Source: Acanthopleuribacter pedis (GTDB taxonomy: Bacteria > Acidobacteriota > Holophagae > Acanthopleuribacterales > Acanthopleuribacteraceae). Taken from it: 64,000 nucleotides of DNA. Where the stretch lies: positions 186,001-250,000 of the forward strand of contig NZ_JAFREP010000004.1 in assembly GCF_017377855.1 (NCBI RefSeq), written 5' to 3'. Of the stretch, positions 36,973 to 46,980 are shown in pieces; the first letter of the stretch is position 1; each line of letters begins with the position of its first letter. A program made the translations under genes and the position numbers. The notes under the pieces were generated by a model. It searched no databases, was not told where the DNA came from, and saw only the letters and a program-made list of their open reading frames with translations.

Positions 36973-37436
36973 TAAATAAAGACGATCCTTGAATAATTTC
37001 TAGATATACGATTTTGTCGCACATGATGCTTTGGATGTTTCGTGGGTGCTGTTACCTGGAGAAGAAACAGGTGTGTGTTTTCCGTCTTGTATTTTTTTCA
37101 TTTGATAATGCTTTGTCGAGTAGGCGGCATTTAGATGGGTTTTTTGTGATCCATCCCACACAAAGCCGCCGCTCCTCCCGTTTTGGCATGCGAGTTGGAA
37201 GCACGAACCGACCGTAGGTTCACCGCGCGTTGAATCGCGTGGTTTTTTTATTTATGCCTACCCGCCGTGAGAGGGCCTTCTGCCAGACCGGTTTCTCGCC
37301 CCACCTGTTTCAGGTTCCCGGTTCTTCTGTCTCCTTTTGCGACGGTCCGTTCTCGCTTCTTCATTCCCCCCATTGCTCACGAGGATTCCTTGTGAGGAAT
37401 ATGGGCTAGCAAATCGAAAAAAATGGAGCATTTACC
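36973..37436. other. gene-free stretch before the subtilase
   Basis: About 460 bases, including family B short copy B5 at 37366. A 67-codon frame at 37014 has no binding site and no recognisable product. The subtilase promoter should be here. Confidence 0.45.
37366..37410. repeat. family B short copy B5
   Basis: CCATTGCTCACGAGGATTCC immediately followed by TTGTGAGGAATATGGGCTAG: the two ends of family B joined without interior, 27 bases ahead of the subtilase start. Confidence 0.7.
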
Positions 37437-40400
37437 ATGAACGGTACTCGTTTATTTGGGGCTATCTTGGCCGCGTTATGCCTGGCCGCGTCTCCCTTCC
37501 TTCACGCCATGGATCGACCCGAACCCGAAACAGGTCGGCCGATCACCCAACTACCCACCCGCTTAAAACCGGCCGACTTGCCTGCCGCCGTCGCGCGAAA
37601 CAGCCAGGGACCGGCCATGCAGCTCACGCCGACCGAGCGATCCAACGGCTGGATCCTGATTTATGAACCGGACGACCGCCACCAAAGCCGCGCCGCCGCC
37701 AAACAAAGCCACGACCTTGTCGCCCAAGCCGCCAAGGCTGTTGACGCCCGCATCCGACACAGTTTCCGCGGCCGTAACGGCACCACCTACGCCCTGCTCG
37801 ACAGTGACGCCCAACCGGATGGCGCCGGCTTGACCCGGCGCTTCGCCAAACAAGGCCGGATGCGTTTGGTGCCCAATCAGCGCTACCGCCTCAACGCCGC
37901 CTTCCCCGGCAACGATCCGCTCGTCGACCAACAGTGGCCGTTGCGCAACCACGGCAAACCCCTTCAACCCGGCGCGGGTGCCCCGCTCGCCTCGGCCCAC
38001 ATTGATCTGGCCGGCGCTTGGCAACAGCAGTCCGGTTCCGACACCGTGATCGTTGCCGTGCTCGATACCGGCATCGATTACGAGCACCCCGACTTGGCCG
38101 CCAACATGTGGCACAATTCCGGCGAAATTCCCGGCAACCAAATCGACGACGACCAAAACGGTTTTGTCGATGATGTCCACGGTCACAATTTTGCCGCCCG
38201 TTTTTTCTCCGATGACACCCTGCCGCGCGACCTAATCGGCCACGGAACCCACGTCGCCGGCACCATCGGCGCCGTTTCAGACAACGGTGTTGGGATCAGC
38301 GGCGTCAACCGCAACGTCAGCTTGATGGCCTGCCGGGTCTTTGACGATAGCGGTTATACCGATGATTTCATCCTCAGTCAGGGCATCGAATACGCCGTCG
38401 CCAACGGTGCGCGTATCATCAACGCCTCCCTCGGCGGACCCAGTCCCGGCGCCGCGCTGGAAACCGCCGTGCGCAACGCCGCCGACGCCGGCGTGTTGTT
38501 TGTCGCCTCCGCCGGCAACGCCGGCTTTTACCTCGGCTCGCGCTTTAGCGAGGTGTCCGCCTATCCCGCGCAGTTCGACCTGCCCAACATCCTCACTGTC
38601 GCCGCCACCGACAACACCGACCAACTCGCGCCTTACTCTAATTTCGGCGAATCAGCCGTGGATTTGGCCGCGCCCGGCTCAGCCGTGCTCAGTACCTTAC
38701 CGGGGATGCTTGTTATTTATCAGGAAAACTTCGACAGCATCGCCGAGGGTGCCCTGCCCGCCGGCTACCGTCGCGGCGGTGCCGACAATACCTGGGGCGT
38801 GACCGACGCCTTAGCCGGCAATGGCAATCGTGCCTTGCGGGCCGATGCTTCCGCTGCCTTTCCCTACCGGGGCACCGGCGACGGTTGGTTGGATTTACCC
38901 CAAATGACCGGCGACCAGTTCCTCTACGATTTCGGGGCTTCGATTTGGGTGTCCTTCGACGTGAGCGCCGCCATGAGCGAAGGCACGCGTTTCACCATCG
39001 AAATGGTGCGCGACAACGGCACCTCGATGTGGATCGACCTCGGTTCATCCTTCCACGCTTTCGACGGCGACAACTATGCCCGCATCGAAGGCCGCTTGCC
39101 CAACTTCAGCTTCGAAACCATGAACCTGCGCCTGCACTGGCGTGCCGCCCCCGCGGGCGCCGACCATTTCGGCCTGGAAATCGACAACCTGCGCATCTAC
39201 CAGGTCGCCAGAGAGCGACACCGCCTCGCCGGCCAAGCCGACTTTGATCAAGCCTACGGCGTTTACAGCGGCACCTCGATGGCCGCCCCCCACGTTGCCG
39301 GCGTGGCCGCGCTGCTCCTCGCCGAAAACCCGGCCATGGGTTTGAATGAACTGAAAATGCGTCTGGCCACCACTGGTGACCCCTTACCCGCGCTTCACCA
39401 CAAAACCCTCAGTGGTCGCCGCCTCAACGCCGCCAGGGCCTTGTCGGCAAGCGGTGGTTTGCAATGGGTCAACAGGATTGAAACCAACGAAATCCGCCTC
39501 GGCGACAGCTATCCCTTGCTCTGGTCCAACCTGGCCGCCCCGGACGCGGTCACCGAAATGGTTTTACTCCGCGACGGACAACCGCTTCCCGAAACCCGCG
39601 TGTCCGTCACCGACAGCGCCGGCATGCTGCTCTGGCACGTACCCGCCGTGCCTGCCGGCGACGGTTACCAACTGCAATTGGAAACCGCCGACACCGCCGC
39701 ACAAACCGCGGTCTTTGCCATCCAACCCTTTGTCGCTGCCGAAATCAACGATCCAGGCCTGGCTAGGCTCCTCACCGAGAACCTGGACCAAAACAACGAT
39801 CAGCACCTTTCGGAACGAGAGTTTTTGCGTTACCAAGGGCCGCTGGCCGTGTTTGATGATGCCATCCTCGATTACACCAGCCTCAACCAACTGGCCGACC
39901 AAATCACCTTCTTGGGTTTGATCTCCAAAAATGCACGGGTTCTGCCCGACTTGGCGCGCTTCGAAAAAGTTCAAACCCTGGTCCTCGCCAACGGCGATTT
40001 CACCAGCGTGGACGCTTTGCCGCCCTCGGTACAAAACCTTATTATCCAAGATCTTCCCCTTGTGGATTTGGCCCCGATCCCCGCGTCGGTCAAAGAATTG
40101 GCCTTCCAAAATCTCAACCTGACCAACCTGCCGGACCTGCCGGAGGAACTCAATTCACTCCTGCTCAACACCGTCCCCCTGCAAACCATCAACCGCTGGC
40201 CGGACCAGATCGGTTTCACCGCTTTGTCCCACCTGCCCCTGCGTTCCCTGCCCGATTTCCACCAACGTGGTGGCAATGTGTTCCTGGAGAATCTCCCGCT
40301 CACGAGCTTGCCGGTGTTCCCTAGCGGCATGGGTTCGTTGTACGTTTTGCGCACCGCCCTGGAAGCCACCCCCGATCTCGATTACCTCACCAAGGTCACC

Positions 40401-42770
40401 GACCTGGCGTTTGACTTCAACCCGAACCTCAAACAGTTGGGTGCCTTACCCCCGATGGTCGGTCGTCTCAGCCTGCGCGAGAACGCGCTCACCGCGCTAC
40501 CCGTTTTGCCGGACACGGTGGACCAACTCTTCGCGGGCAACAACCAACTGACCGCGTTGCCCAATCCCTTGCCGCCTCGACTCAATTTCATTTTTGCCCA
40601 AGGTAACCGCCTCACCAGCCTGCCCCCCATGGCCGAGGACATGGCCTTCCTCGACGTTTCGCGCAACCAGCTCACCGAATTGCCCGATTTCAGCGCCATG
40701 GAATACATGGTTCACCTCAATGCCGCGTACAACCAGTTGCGCGCGGCCGATCAACTGCCGCGCGCCATGGACCAGCTCAATCTCGCCGGCAACCAACTCA
40801 CCGACATCGCGGCTATGCCCTTCTACATGTCCTACCTCAACCTGGCCGACAACCAACTGGACCAACTCCCACCTTGGCCGGACCAGATCAACCTGGCGTT
40901 CCTCAACCTGGCCGGCAACCAATTCAGCCAACCGCCCAGCTTGCCCGAGGGCGCCGGCTGGATGTGCATCAACCTAGAAGGAAACCCCTTCGACCAAGCG
41001 AGTTGCGCGGCGCTGGACAGCATCGCCGCGCTGAATCCAAACGGCTGCGCCTTTGGCGAATACGACATGTACAGCCCCACCTTCGACCCGCTCGACGGCT
41101 TCTTGGCCACGCGCGATCACTACGGCGTGTTCCTCGGATGCGAAGCGGTTGGTTCGGACCAAGCCGTGGCCGGCCTTACCGCCACCCGCTCCGGCTTCAA
41201 CCAAGTGACGCTGCGCTGGTTACCGGCGGGCCCCGCGGGTGTATCCCTTGCCGGTTATCGGATTTACGAGGAACACCAGGGCACCCGCCACGAGATCGCC
41301 TTCACCCAAGAAACCCAAGCAGTCGTGCATGCCTTACCTGGCAAAAGCCACGCGCGTTTTTGGGTGGTTGTTCCTGTTGATCGCGCCAACAACGAATACG
41401 ACGTCTTGGCAGGCACCCTGCCCAAAAACGCCGTCAACCAAACCATGCCCACCACCAACCACCACCGTTTCCCGGCCTTGTCCCAATTCGGCGTGACCCG
41501 CCACCAACTGAAGCTGCGCGGTCCCGGCAACAGCCCTTTCCTCGGCGGTCGCCTCGCGGCCATCGACGCGGCCGGCACCCTGTTGGCCGAAACCTTCGTG
41601 TGGGGCAACCTCGGCCTGGCGGACGACACCGTCGCACTGGAAACCCTGTTCTCACCCGAAACGGTGGCGAGCGCCGCGCGTTTCGAATGCACCACCCTCA
41701 TTCCCAGCCAGGTCCGGCTTGTCGCCCATAGCGAAACGGATGCGTGCCATGTGCCGAACCAGGGTGCCCCGTCCCACGGCGGCTTCCTGGGATTGGCCCC
41801 TGAATGGTTGGCCGAGGAATCAGCGGTTCTGACCATCACCAACCCCGGCGACATCGCCGCAACCATCCGCCAAATCTGGTACGACCAAAGCGGCGCGACC
41901 TTGGGAGAAAGCGAGTTCTTGTTGGACGCGGGTGAAACCATCCAGCGCGACGCCCTCGCGGAAGTTCCCGAGGATGTTGACCGAGCGGCCGTCGGCGCGA
42001 TGCGTTGGTTATCGGACGAACCGGTATCGGCCGCGGCCATCTTCACCGAAACCAACTTCCACGGAAGCGACCTGTTCGTGGCGCGCGCCAACGGCCGCGC
42101 CCGCTTAAAGGGTTGGTTCCCGGCACAGGGCCACTTCGTGCGTATCGCCAACCCAGGCGGCCAAACGGCGGTGGTGACTTTCGACTTAATCGACCACGAG
42201 GGTCGCGTGGTCTCGACGCGCGCCACAACGCTCGCCGCCAACAGCAGCGCCTTGTGGAACACGTCGTCCCACTGGATGGACCAGAGTCGCGACGACCGCC
42301 TGAGCCGCAACCTGTCGTGGCGATTCGAGGCATCGCATCCGGTCCAAGTCGCGCTGGAGATAAGCGGATTCGACCTGCACGGCCTCACCAGCGAGGTCGA
42401 CGAAATCACGGAACGCATCGAACCGCTGGGCGAAGGGCAACCCATCCTGACCGCGGCGTCGCTGAACTTCGGCGCAACCAACAAAAGCGCGCTCTGGCTG
42501 ATCAACACCGCCAACCAAGCGGGAACGGTGCACCTGTTCTTCCAAGGCGAGGGTTTCGACCCGATCCATCGCATTGTGCTACCCATCGCGGAAGGCGGAC
42601 GCCTCGAAATCGACGAAACCACCCTGCTCGGCCGGCTCCCGGAAAGCGACATCACCTTATTACGCGAGGTCCAAATCCTCGCGGGCGACGGCGTTCGCTT
42701 AAACGGTTACAGCATCCACCGCGACCTGCTGAACGACAACCTCACCACCAACCCGCTAGGACTGAAGTAA
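37437..42770 (+). CDS. giant secreted S8 subtilase with in-domain insertion, EF-hand and LRR-like region
   Basis: 1777 residues; ATG 37437. Signal peptide at about 1-24, a propeptide-like region, then a peptidase S8 domain with the triad Asp210 (AVLDTGIDYEHPDL), His269 (GHGTHVAGTIG) and Ser614 (SGTSMAAPHVAG). Between His and Ser sits an extra domain of about 175 residues (about 425-600, starting YQENFDSIAEGALP), like a jelly-roll inserted in the catalytic core. Downstream: an EF-hand-like loop (LDQNNDQHLSEREFL, about 783-797), a leucine-rich-repeat-like stretch (about 840-1180, with LPDLPEELNSLLL, LNLAGNQL), an Fn3-like domain, and C-terminal beta-rich repeats. Extracellular protease; substrate unknown. 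Confidence 0.92.
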   Translation: MNGTRLFGAILAALCLAASPFLHAMDRPEPETGRPITQLPTRLKPADLPAAVARNSQGPAMQLTPTERSNGWILIYEPDDRHQSRAAAKQSHDLVAQAAKAVDARIRHSFRGRNGTTYALLDSDAQPDGAGLTRRFAKQGRMRLVPNQRYRLNAAFPGNDPLVDQQWPLRNHGKPLQPGAGAPLASAHIDLAGAWQQQSGSDTVIVAVLDTGIDYEHPDLAANMWHNSGEIPGNQIDDDQNGFVDDVHGHNFAARFFSDDTLPRDLIGHGTHVAGTIGAVSDNGVGISGVNRNVSLMACRVFDDSGYTDDFILSQGIEYAVANGARIINASLGGPSPGAALETAVRNAADAGVLFVASAGNAGFYLGSRFSEVSAYPAQFDLPNILTVAATDNTDQLAPYSNFGESAVDLAAPGSAVLSTLPGMLVIYQENFDSIAEGALPAGYRRGGADNTWGVTDALAGNGNRALRADASAAFPYRGTGDGWLDLPQMTGDQFLYDFGASIWVSFDVSAAMSEGTRFTIEMVRDNGTSMWIDLGSSFHAFDGDNYARIEGRLPNFSFETMNLRLHWRAAPAGADHFGLEIDNLRIYQVARERHRLAGQADFDQAYGVYSGTSMAAPHVAGVAALLLAENPAMGLNELKMRLATTGDPLPALHHKTLSGRRLNAARALSASGGLQWVNRIETNEIRLGDSYPLLWSNLAAPDAVTEMVLLRDGQPLPETRVSVTDSAGMLLWHVPAVPAGDGYQLQLETADTAAQTAVFAIQPFVAAEINDPGLARLLTENLDQNNDQHLSEREFLRYQGPLAVFDDAILDYTSLNQLADQITFLGLISKNARVLPDLARFEKVQTLVLANGDFTSVDALPPSVQNLIIQDLPLVDLAPIPASVKELAFQNLNLTNLPDLPEELNSLLLNTVPLQTINRWPDQIGFTALSHLPLRSLPDFHQRGGNVFLENLPLTSLPVFPSGMGSLYVLRTALEATPDLDYLTKVTDLAFDFNPNLKQLGALPPMVGRLSLRENALTALPVLPDTVDQLFAGNNQLTALPNPLPPRLNFIFAQGNRLTSLPPMAEDMAFLDVSRNQLTELPDFSAMEYMVHLNAAYNQLRAADQLPRAMDQLNLAGNQLTDIAAMPFYMSYLNLADNQLDQLPPWPDQINLAFLNLAGNQFSQPPSLPEGAGWMCINLEGNPFDQASCAALDSIAALNPNGCAFGEYDMYSPTFDPLDGFLATRDHYGVFLGCEAVGSDQAVAGLTATRSGFNQVTLRWLPAGPAGVSLAGYRIYEEHQGTRHEIAFTQETQAVVHALPGKSHARFWVVVPVDRANNEYDVLAGTLPKNAVNQTMPTTNHHRFPALSQFGVTRHQLKLRGPGNSPFLGGRLAAIDAAGTLLAETFVWGNLGLADDTVALETLFSPETVASAARFECTTLIPSQVRLVAHSETDACHVPNQGAPSHGGFLGLAPEWLAEESAVLTITNPGDIAATIRQIWYDQSGATLGESEFLLDAGETIQRDALAEVPEDVDRAAVGAMRWLSDEPVSAAAIFTETNFHGSDLFVARANGRARLKGWFPAQGHFVRIANPGGQTAVVTFDLIDHEGRVVSTRATTLAANSSALWNTSSHWMDQSRDDRLSRNLSWRFEASHPVQVALEISGFDLHGLTSEVDEITERIEPLGEGQPILTAASLNFGATNKSALWLINTANQAGTVHLFFQGEGFDPIHRIVLPIAEGGRLEIDETTLLGRLPESDITLLREVQILAGDGVRLNGYSIHRDLLNDNLTTNPLGLK

Positions 42771-42804
42771 CCCGCAACTTGACAAGCGATTAAGGAAAAA
42801 TCGA

Positions 42805-42849
42805 GGTGGCCGGGTCTTAACTAAAAGATCCGGCCACCCGTAATTTTTT
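42805..42849 (+). terminator. intrinsic terminator after the subtilase
   Basis: Stem GGTGGCCGG/CCGGCCACC extended by GTCTT/AAGAT, followed by CGTAATTTTTT, 35 bases past the stop. Confidence 0.75.
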
Positions 42850-42900
42850 GAGCGAAGGGCAATGGCGATGGCGTTTATCCTAATCGGCGGGATAAGCGGT

Positions 42901-43010
42901 TTAAACCTAAAGTTTGCGATTCGGGTGGATGCAATTGTTCTAGTAACGGCGCAGGATGCGCCGAGGGTTAGGCAAGTGCGTCGCCAAGAATCGCTCAATT
43001 TAGGTTAAAG
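42901..43010. repeat. divergent family A-like element A6
   Basis: About 110 bp; left end TTAAACCTAAAGTTTGCGATT and right end, reverse complemented, TTTAACCTAAATTGAGCGATT. Ends fit family A but the interior does not show the shared core. Confidence 0.55.
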
Positions 43011-43042
43011 GCTGTCTCGGTTCCTCTTTGCTATTAGTCGCG

Positions 43043-43336
43043 TCAGTCGTGAATCGCGGATATCCAGCGCCACCCAAACCAACCGGGCGTGGGCGGTTGC
43101 CCGCGAAGCGTAACGAAACCATCACCTTCGTCAGGAAAATTATGATTGTTGGAGAATCGCCCCATTGCGATTCTGATTCTCTGCCTGACGAGCCGTACTT
43201 CCTCTGGATCTTGACCCGAAATGTAACCGATCGTTTCAGCATAGTCCGCAATGGTAGCAGGTGTATAAATTTCGTCTTCATTTAATTGTTCGATGAGTTC
43301 ACTGTATTTCATAGGTCGGCCCGTTGGTCTCAGCAT
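43043..43336 (-). CDS. hypothetical small protein
   Basis: 97 residues, ATG 43336 with AGGAG nine bases upstream (an internal ATG at 43312 lacks one). Acidic N-terminus (MKYSELIEQLNEDE), then a helical region (IADYAETIGYISG), and an Arg-rich/aromatic C-terminus (GWFGWRWISAIHD). No family recognised. 43 bases downstream of the 173-residue gene on the same strand, so probably an operon. The locus is AT-richer than the flanking long genes. Confidence 0.6.
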   Translation of the reverse strand: MLRPTGRPMKYSELIEQLNEDEIYTPATIADYAETIGYISGQDPEEVRLVRQRIRIAMGRFSNNHNFPDEGDGFVTLRGQPPTPGWFGWRWISAIHD

Positions 43337-43379
43337 CTTATCAGACTCCTACTGTGCCTACGGCTGCCACGAATAGTGA

Positions 43380-43901
43380 TCATTCCTCTTCTCGCCACTT
43401 TTGGGTAATCCATGGACCAAAAATTTGCATATCGACAAGAAACTTTTTCAGTTCCTTATCTTTAAACACGCCTATGACAGTCTGTGGATTGTTAACGCGT
43501 TTTGCCTGATACCTAAGCTGATGGGAACTAAACGGTATTAGTTTGCAAACATCGGTTAGGACAAAAAGTCCTTTCTGTTGTAATAAAATGTTTCCATCCC
43601 ACTTGGGGTCAATTTTACTAACGCGCGAAACCAAGTGTTCTTGATAATAGGGTGCGAAGGTGGTCATTTTTACAAGCCAGTGATTCCAAATTTTTCGGAT
43701 TCCAGTTGTTTTCCAAGCACTTTGGCCTTGGTTTTGGATTTGTTTTACCTTTCGCTTTAAAGCTACCATGTTCAGTTCCAGTTGTGGCGCGATGTCCTTC
43801 AGGTAAAAGATGCCTTCACATGAGAGCAGTTGTTGTTTGGTCCATGATGGGTCCGGCTTCTTTAAATCCATTTCATCGAATGAAAATACCTCTTCGGTCA
43901 T
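43380..43901 (-). CDS. hypothetical protein with internal duplication
   Basis: 173 residues from ATG 43901 with AGGAG upstream. Two related halves of about 65 residues: the first has WTKQQLLSCEGIFYLKDIAP and WNHWLVKMTTFAPYYQEH, the second WDGNILLQQKGLFVLTDVCK and LKKFLVDMQIFGPWITQKW. Each looks like a small helical, possibly helix-turn-helix, module; basic residues (LKRKVKQ, LRYQAKRV) suit nucleic-acid binding. No known family recognised. Confidence 0.7.
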   Translation of the reverse strand: MTEEVFSFDEMDLKKPDPSWTKQQLLSCEGIFYLKDIAPQLELNMVALKRKVKQIQNQGQSAWKTTGIRKIWNHWLVKMTTFAPYYQEHLVSRVSKIDPKWDGNILLQQKGLFVLTDVCKLIPFSSHQLRYQAKRVNNPQTVIGVFKDKELKKFLVDMQIFGPWITQKWREEE

Positions 43902-44989
43902 AATATCTCCTTGAATGGTTTCTGTTTGGCGCATGTGAAAAGGTCGCGGTCGCATCGGCTAATGTTCGTAGCGCGCTATTGGATAGGGCAGGCATTGATT
44001 AGAACGTCTAGTCGAACTTCGGCCGCGACAAAGAGCCATGAAGGCCCGAAAACGGTGGATTCTTTTGTTTGGCTTGGATGGGCTGGCGGAAAGCAAGTTG
44101 AGCAGCTTTGTGCCAAGTAATTGCCTGATGGAAAGCACTTCGAAAACAAACCTATGGGCTTTTGAAGTACCCCGCGACTTCAAGGAACGCGCAGCCTTTT
44201 GAGGTAGGGAGCAGGTTTGAGGCTGCTTGAGAAAGCCGTGATCGCCGCTTGTTGAGTGAGTTTTACACGATGCAAAACAGTGCCTGCAACGGAAATATTC
44301 AACATGGACGTAATTTAAGTTTTTTTTAAACTGTTGACAGATGAGGTAGGTTGTAAATATCCACTTGCCAATATCGATATATCGTTATGCTTATTATTTT
44401 GAGTGCTTTAAGAGGGGGGCGGGTAGGTCTGAAGGCAGCCAAAGGCCAACCACGTTTGGCAGCGGTGGAGGAAAAATATAGGAAATTCAACCGGTAATCC
44501 GTGTATGCCTATTGTATATAGGTGTTTAAGAAGGTTGGGGGTAGAGTGCTGGTTTCTGGAAACCCGCTTGGAACTTCCAGAAAATCAAAGCAGAATATCC
44601 GGGAACGACGCCATGGTTCAGACAGAATGCATAAAACTTCGGTGAAAAGAAAGCATCCAATAAAGCGTAAGTAGCTGAAATTAAAACGAATTTGTGGTTT
44701 ACCCTATCCCTTTGGGGGCGAAAAGAGTAAGCTGGGCGTGTTGCGGTTTCACAGCGTGAATAAATACTTGTAAAAAACATGCGAATGCGAACGTGTGCGT
44801 TAGAAGGAAGGTTTGCGCTGCTTCGGTATCGCTCAGTAGGTTGGTTGACGCAGAAAACATGTCTGCCTAAAATAGTTTGACTTTCCAAAAGGTCGAAGGA
44901 ACGGTTGCACTCCGAACCGAACAGAATCCCCTGAGGGTCTCGGTTTTTGCTCATGCTGCTTCAAACGGCAAAACCGATAGGGGCTTTTT
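43902..44989. other. gene-free AT-rich stretch, about 1.1 kb
   Basis: Contains only short frames without binding sites, the longest a 142-codon minus frame at 44526-44954 of unremarkable composition. The sequence TTGACA at 44334 could be a -35 element, but no good -10 stands at the right distance. Nothing else recognised. Confidence 0.45.
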
Positions 44990-45169
44990 ACCTAAGAGGC
45001 GCGCTAAGAGTGAGGTGGTTTGACTAAAGATCTGGAGCGAAATGGCTTGGAAAAAGCGGGCCGGGGTCGCGCACGACGTGCACCCTCTGGGTACAGTGAG
45101 CATTTTCACGTGCCGTTGTAGCCCAGATGATTAGTCAAAACCACCGCGATACATCGAGTTTCTTAGGTT
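44990..45169 (+). repeat. family A dispersed element, full copy A3
   Basis: About 180 bp. Left arm CCTAAGAGGCGCGCTAAGAG then GTGGTTTGAC; right arm, reverse complemented, AACCTAAGAAACTCGATG then GTGGTTTTGAC. Core TAAAGATCTGGAGCGAAATG and CCGTTGTAGCCCAGA as in A1/A2, with a small extra insert (GGCCGGGGTCGCGCACGACG) in the middle. About 33 bases ahead of the TPR protein start. Confidence 0.88.
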
Positions 45170-45202
45170 TTATTCCTGCCTATATAAATGATTGGAGGAC
45201 GC

Positions 45203-46774
45203 ATGCCGGAAAACAACCAACCTATCAACGAAACGGCGGCAGTTGAAAAACGGGATTTGGACTGTGAAGAACTTTTGGTTTTACTGGATTTGAATGTGGT
45301 TTACTCGACCGGAGACATATTGGATCACTGGCAGTTTGACGTGAGAGTGCCCGAACCAGAGAAAGCCGAACTGCGCGACCGGCGGGCTCGGGTTCAGTCG
45401 TATTTAGGGCGCTACCTGTGGCAAAGGGAAGGGGCGCTCCAGCGATTTTTCCAAGCGGACCCAGAGTTAGCCGTTCATGTGAAAGAGGTCCTTCAGCCCA
45501 TTCGAAAAGAACCTTACCGGGGGAAAAGAGGTGCCCAGCGCTTGTATCTTGGCGCCCAATTCGTCTATTTTGCTGAGCGCCAGCTTGGCCGCAAGGTCAC
45601 CGTAACAACCCGTGAATTGCTTGCCCTGATTGCTCAAGCGAAAGAACGTAACGAGCGGTTTGACAAGTCTCACTTTGTACGGGGCGTTTACAAGGGCCGC
45701 CATGGCGTTTCCGTGGTTCCCCACACGCGTTTCCAACAGCTATTTGGCAAGCTTGGCTTGTGGCGACCCGCTTCAGTTTTAGCAACTGGTTTTGAAACAG
45801 AAAATTCAACTATCGCCATACCTAAGAGCTTGATTAAAGGAACATTGCTGCTAGCTATCGGCGTATCAGCGGGTTTGGTAAGTGGAAAATATCATTTTGA
45901 AAAAACCGAACAAGAAATTCTACTTAACTTCAAGAAAAAGTGGATGGAAAACGGACCTGCTGCTTTTGATCAAATTCCAAAGCGAGCGCCAGAGAGCTCA
46001 AGTGAACTTATTATTGCCACATACCGCACAGCATTAGATCTGGAAGTGGATATTTCAATCGTTCAAAAGCAGGTTGACCCACTGATTAGTGACCAGGATG
46101 TTTATCACCAGGCGGCTGGTTGGTACAACCTTGCACTTGGGTACCTCTATAGAGGTGAGTTGCATTTAGCAATTGAGTCGTTTGCTAACAGTAGGGACTT
46201 GCTTGAGAAACTGTCTCGCAAAAGGGACGTATTGCGTCGCTCGGTGCTATTTATAGCGGAGTGTTATTTGTATTTGGGCGATGAAAAAATGGTTCTCGAA
46301 CACCTTGAAGAAGCCAAGCTGGTAAATACCAAAAAATACGAGAGCTTGATTTATCGTTTTCAAGGTTTTCATTCTTTAATGAAAGGAGAATTGGAACAGT
46401 CCAGGGTCGATTTCGAGGAATCAATTCGGCTATCACTGCTTGAGGGAGATGTCGGCAGAACAGGGGTTGCGCACGCAAGTCTCGCCTCAGTCTTAGTTCC
46501 TCTTGGTGAACTTAATGAGGCGTACCATCATTTGCTCTTGGCTGAAGAGATCGCGGAAAAAACAAAAGATAGCCGACTAAAAGATTTCGTATTAAGCATA
46601 AGAATGTTATGGGCCGAAGAAATGGGGCTACCTGCCGGCGCGCTGGCCAATCGATTGCAGCGCTCTAAGGATCCGGTGAACGGGAACTACGTTAACACCT
46701 TGTTGAACTTTACAAGAACCAAAAACACACAATTCCACAAAGAGGAGTCACTTCATGGAGATACCAAGAATTGA
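45203..46774 (+). CDS. TPR-repeat protein with one membrane segment, unknown function
   Basis: 523 residues from ATG 45203 (GGAGG upstream). The N-terminal 190 residues are soluble and charged (CEELLVLLDLNVVYSTGDIL, then a basic part). One membrane segment at about 210-228 (KGTLLLAIGVSAGLVSG). The C-terminal half is helical tetratricopeptide-like repeats (AAGWYNLALGYLYRGELHLA, RSVLFIAECYLYLGDEK, GVAHASLASVLVPLGELNEA). This suggests a membrane-anchored protein-protein interaction module or regulator. Overlaps the next small gene by 20 bases. Lower G+C than the long neighbours. Confidence 0.8.
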   Translation: MPENNQPINETAAVEKRDLDCEELLVLLDLNVVYSTGDILDHWQFDVRVPEPEKAELRDRRARVQSYLGRYLWQREGALQRFFQADPELAVHVKEVLQPIRKEPYRGKRGAQRLYLGAQFVYFAERQLGRKVTVTTRELLALIAQAKERNERFDKSHFVRGVYKGRHGVSVVPHTRFQQLFGKLGLWRPASVLATGFETENSTIAIPKSLIKGTLLLAIGVSAGLVSGKYHFEKTEQEILLNFKKKWMENGPAAFDQIPKRAPESSSELIIATYRTALDLEVDISIVQKQVDPLISDQDVYHQAAGWYNLALGYLYRGELHLAIESFANSRDLLEKLSRKRDVLRRSVLFIAECYLYLGDEKMVLEHLEEAKLVNTKKYESLIYRFQGFHSLMKGELEQSRVDFEESIRLSLLEGDVGRTGVAHASLASVLVPLGELNEAYHHLLLAEEIAEKTKDSRLKDFVLSIRMLWAEEMGLPAGALANRLQRSKDPVNGNYVNTLLNFTRTKNTQFHKEESLHGDTKN

Positions 46775-46979
46775 TAGGGTTTTTGTCGATTTTTTTAAGC
46801 CGGAAACTGAAAATATCGATGGAAGATTGAATAGAAATAGTGTTTCAAATCAGAGTTCGCAAGACACCGTAAGCATATCAATTGAGGGTTTAAAACAACT
46901 GGAAGAATCAGTTCTTTCGCAAGATGGGACACTTGGCTCCGATCCACCTATTAGCGATGAGCCAGACGGAGGATCCTAG
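46755..46979 (+). CDS. small hypothetical protein coupled to the TPR gene
   Basis: 74 residues from ATG 46755 with AGAGGAG upstream, overlapping the TPR gene's end by 20 bases. Hydrophilic, acidic C-terminus rich in Asp/Pro/Ser (GSDPPISDEPDGGS). No signal peptide, no known family. The coupling suggests it works with the TPR protein. Confidence 0.6.
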   Translation: MEIPRIDRVFVDFFKPETENIDGRLNRNSVSNQSSQDTVSISIEGLKQLEESVLSQDGTLGSDPPISDEPDGGS

Positions 46980-46980
46980 A

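Noticed and set aside
37014..37217. 67-codon frame before the subtilase
   Set aside because: No binding site and no plausible protein features; it lies in the repeat-rich gap.
44334..44360. TTGACA promoter candidate
   Set aside because: No -10-like sequence at 16-18 bases and no gene immediately downstream.
44526..44954. 142-codon minus-strand frame
   Set aside because: No ribosome binding site, protein-like features or recognisable similarity; left as unsupported.
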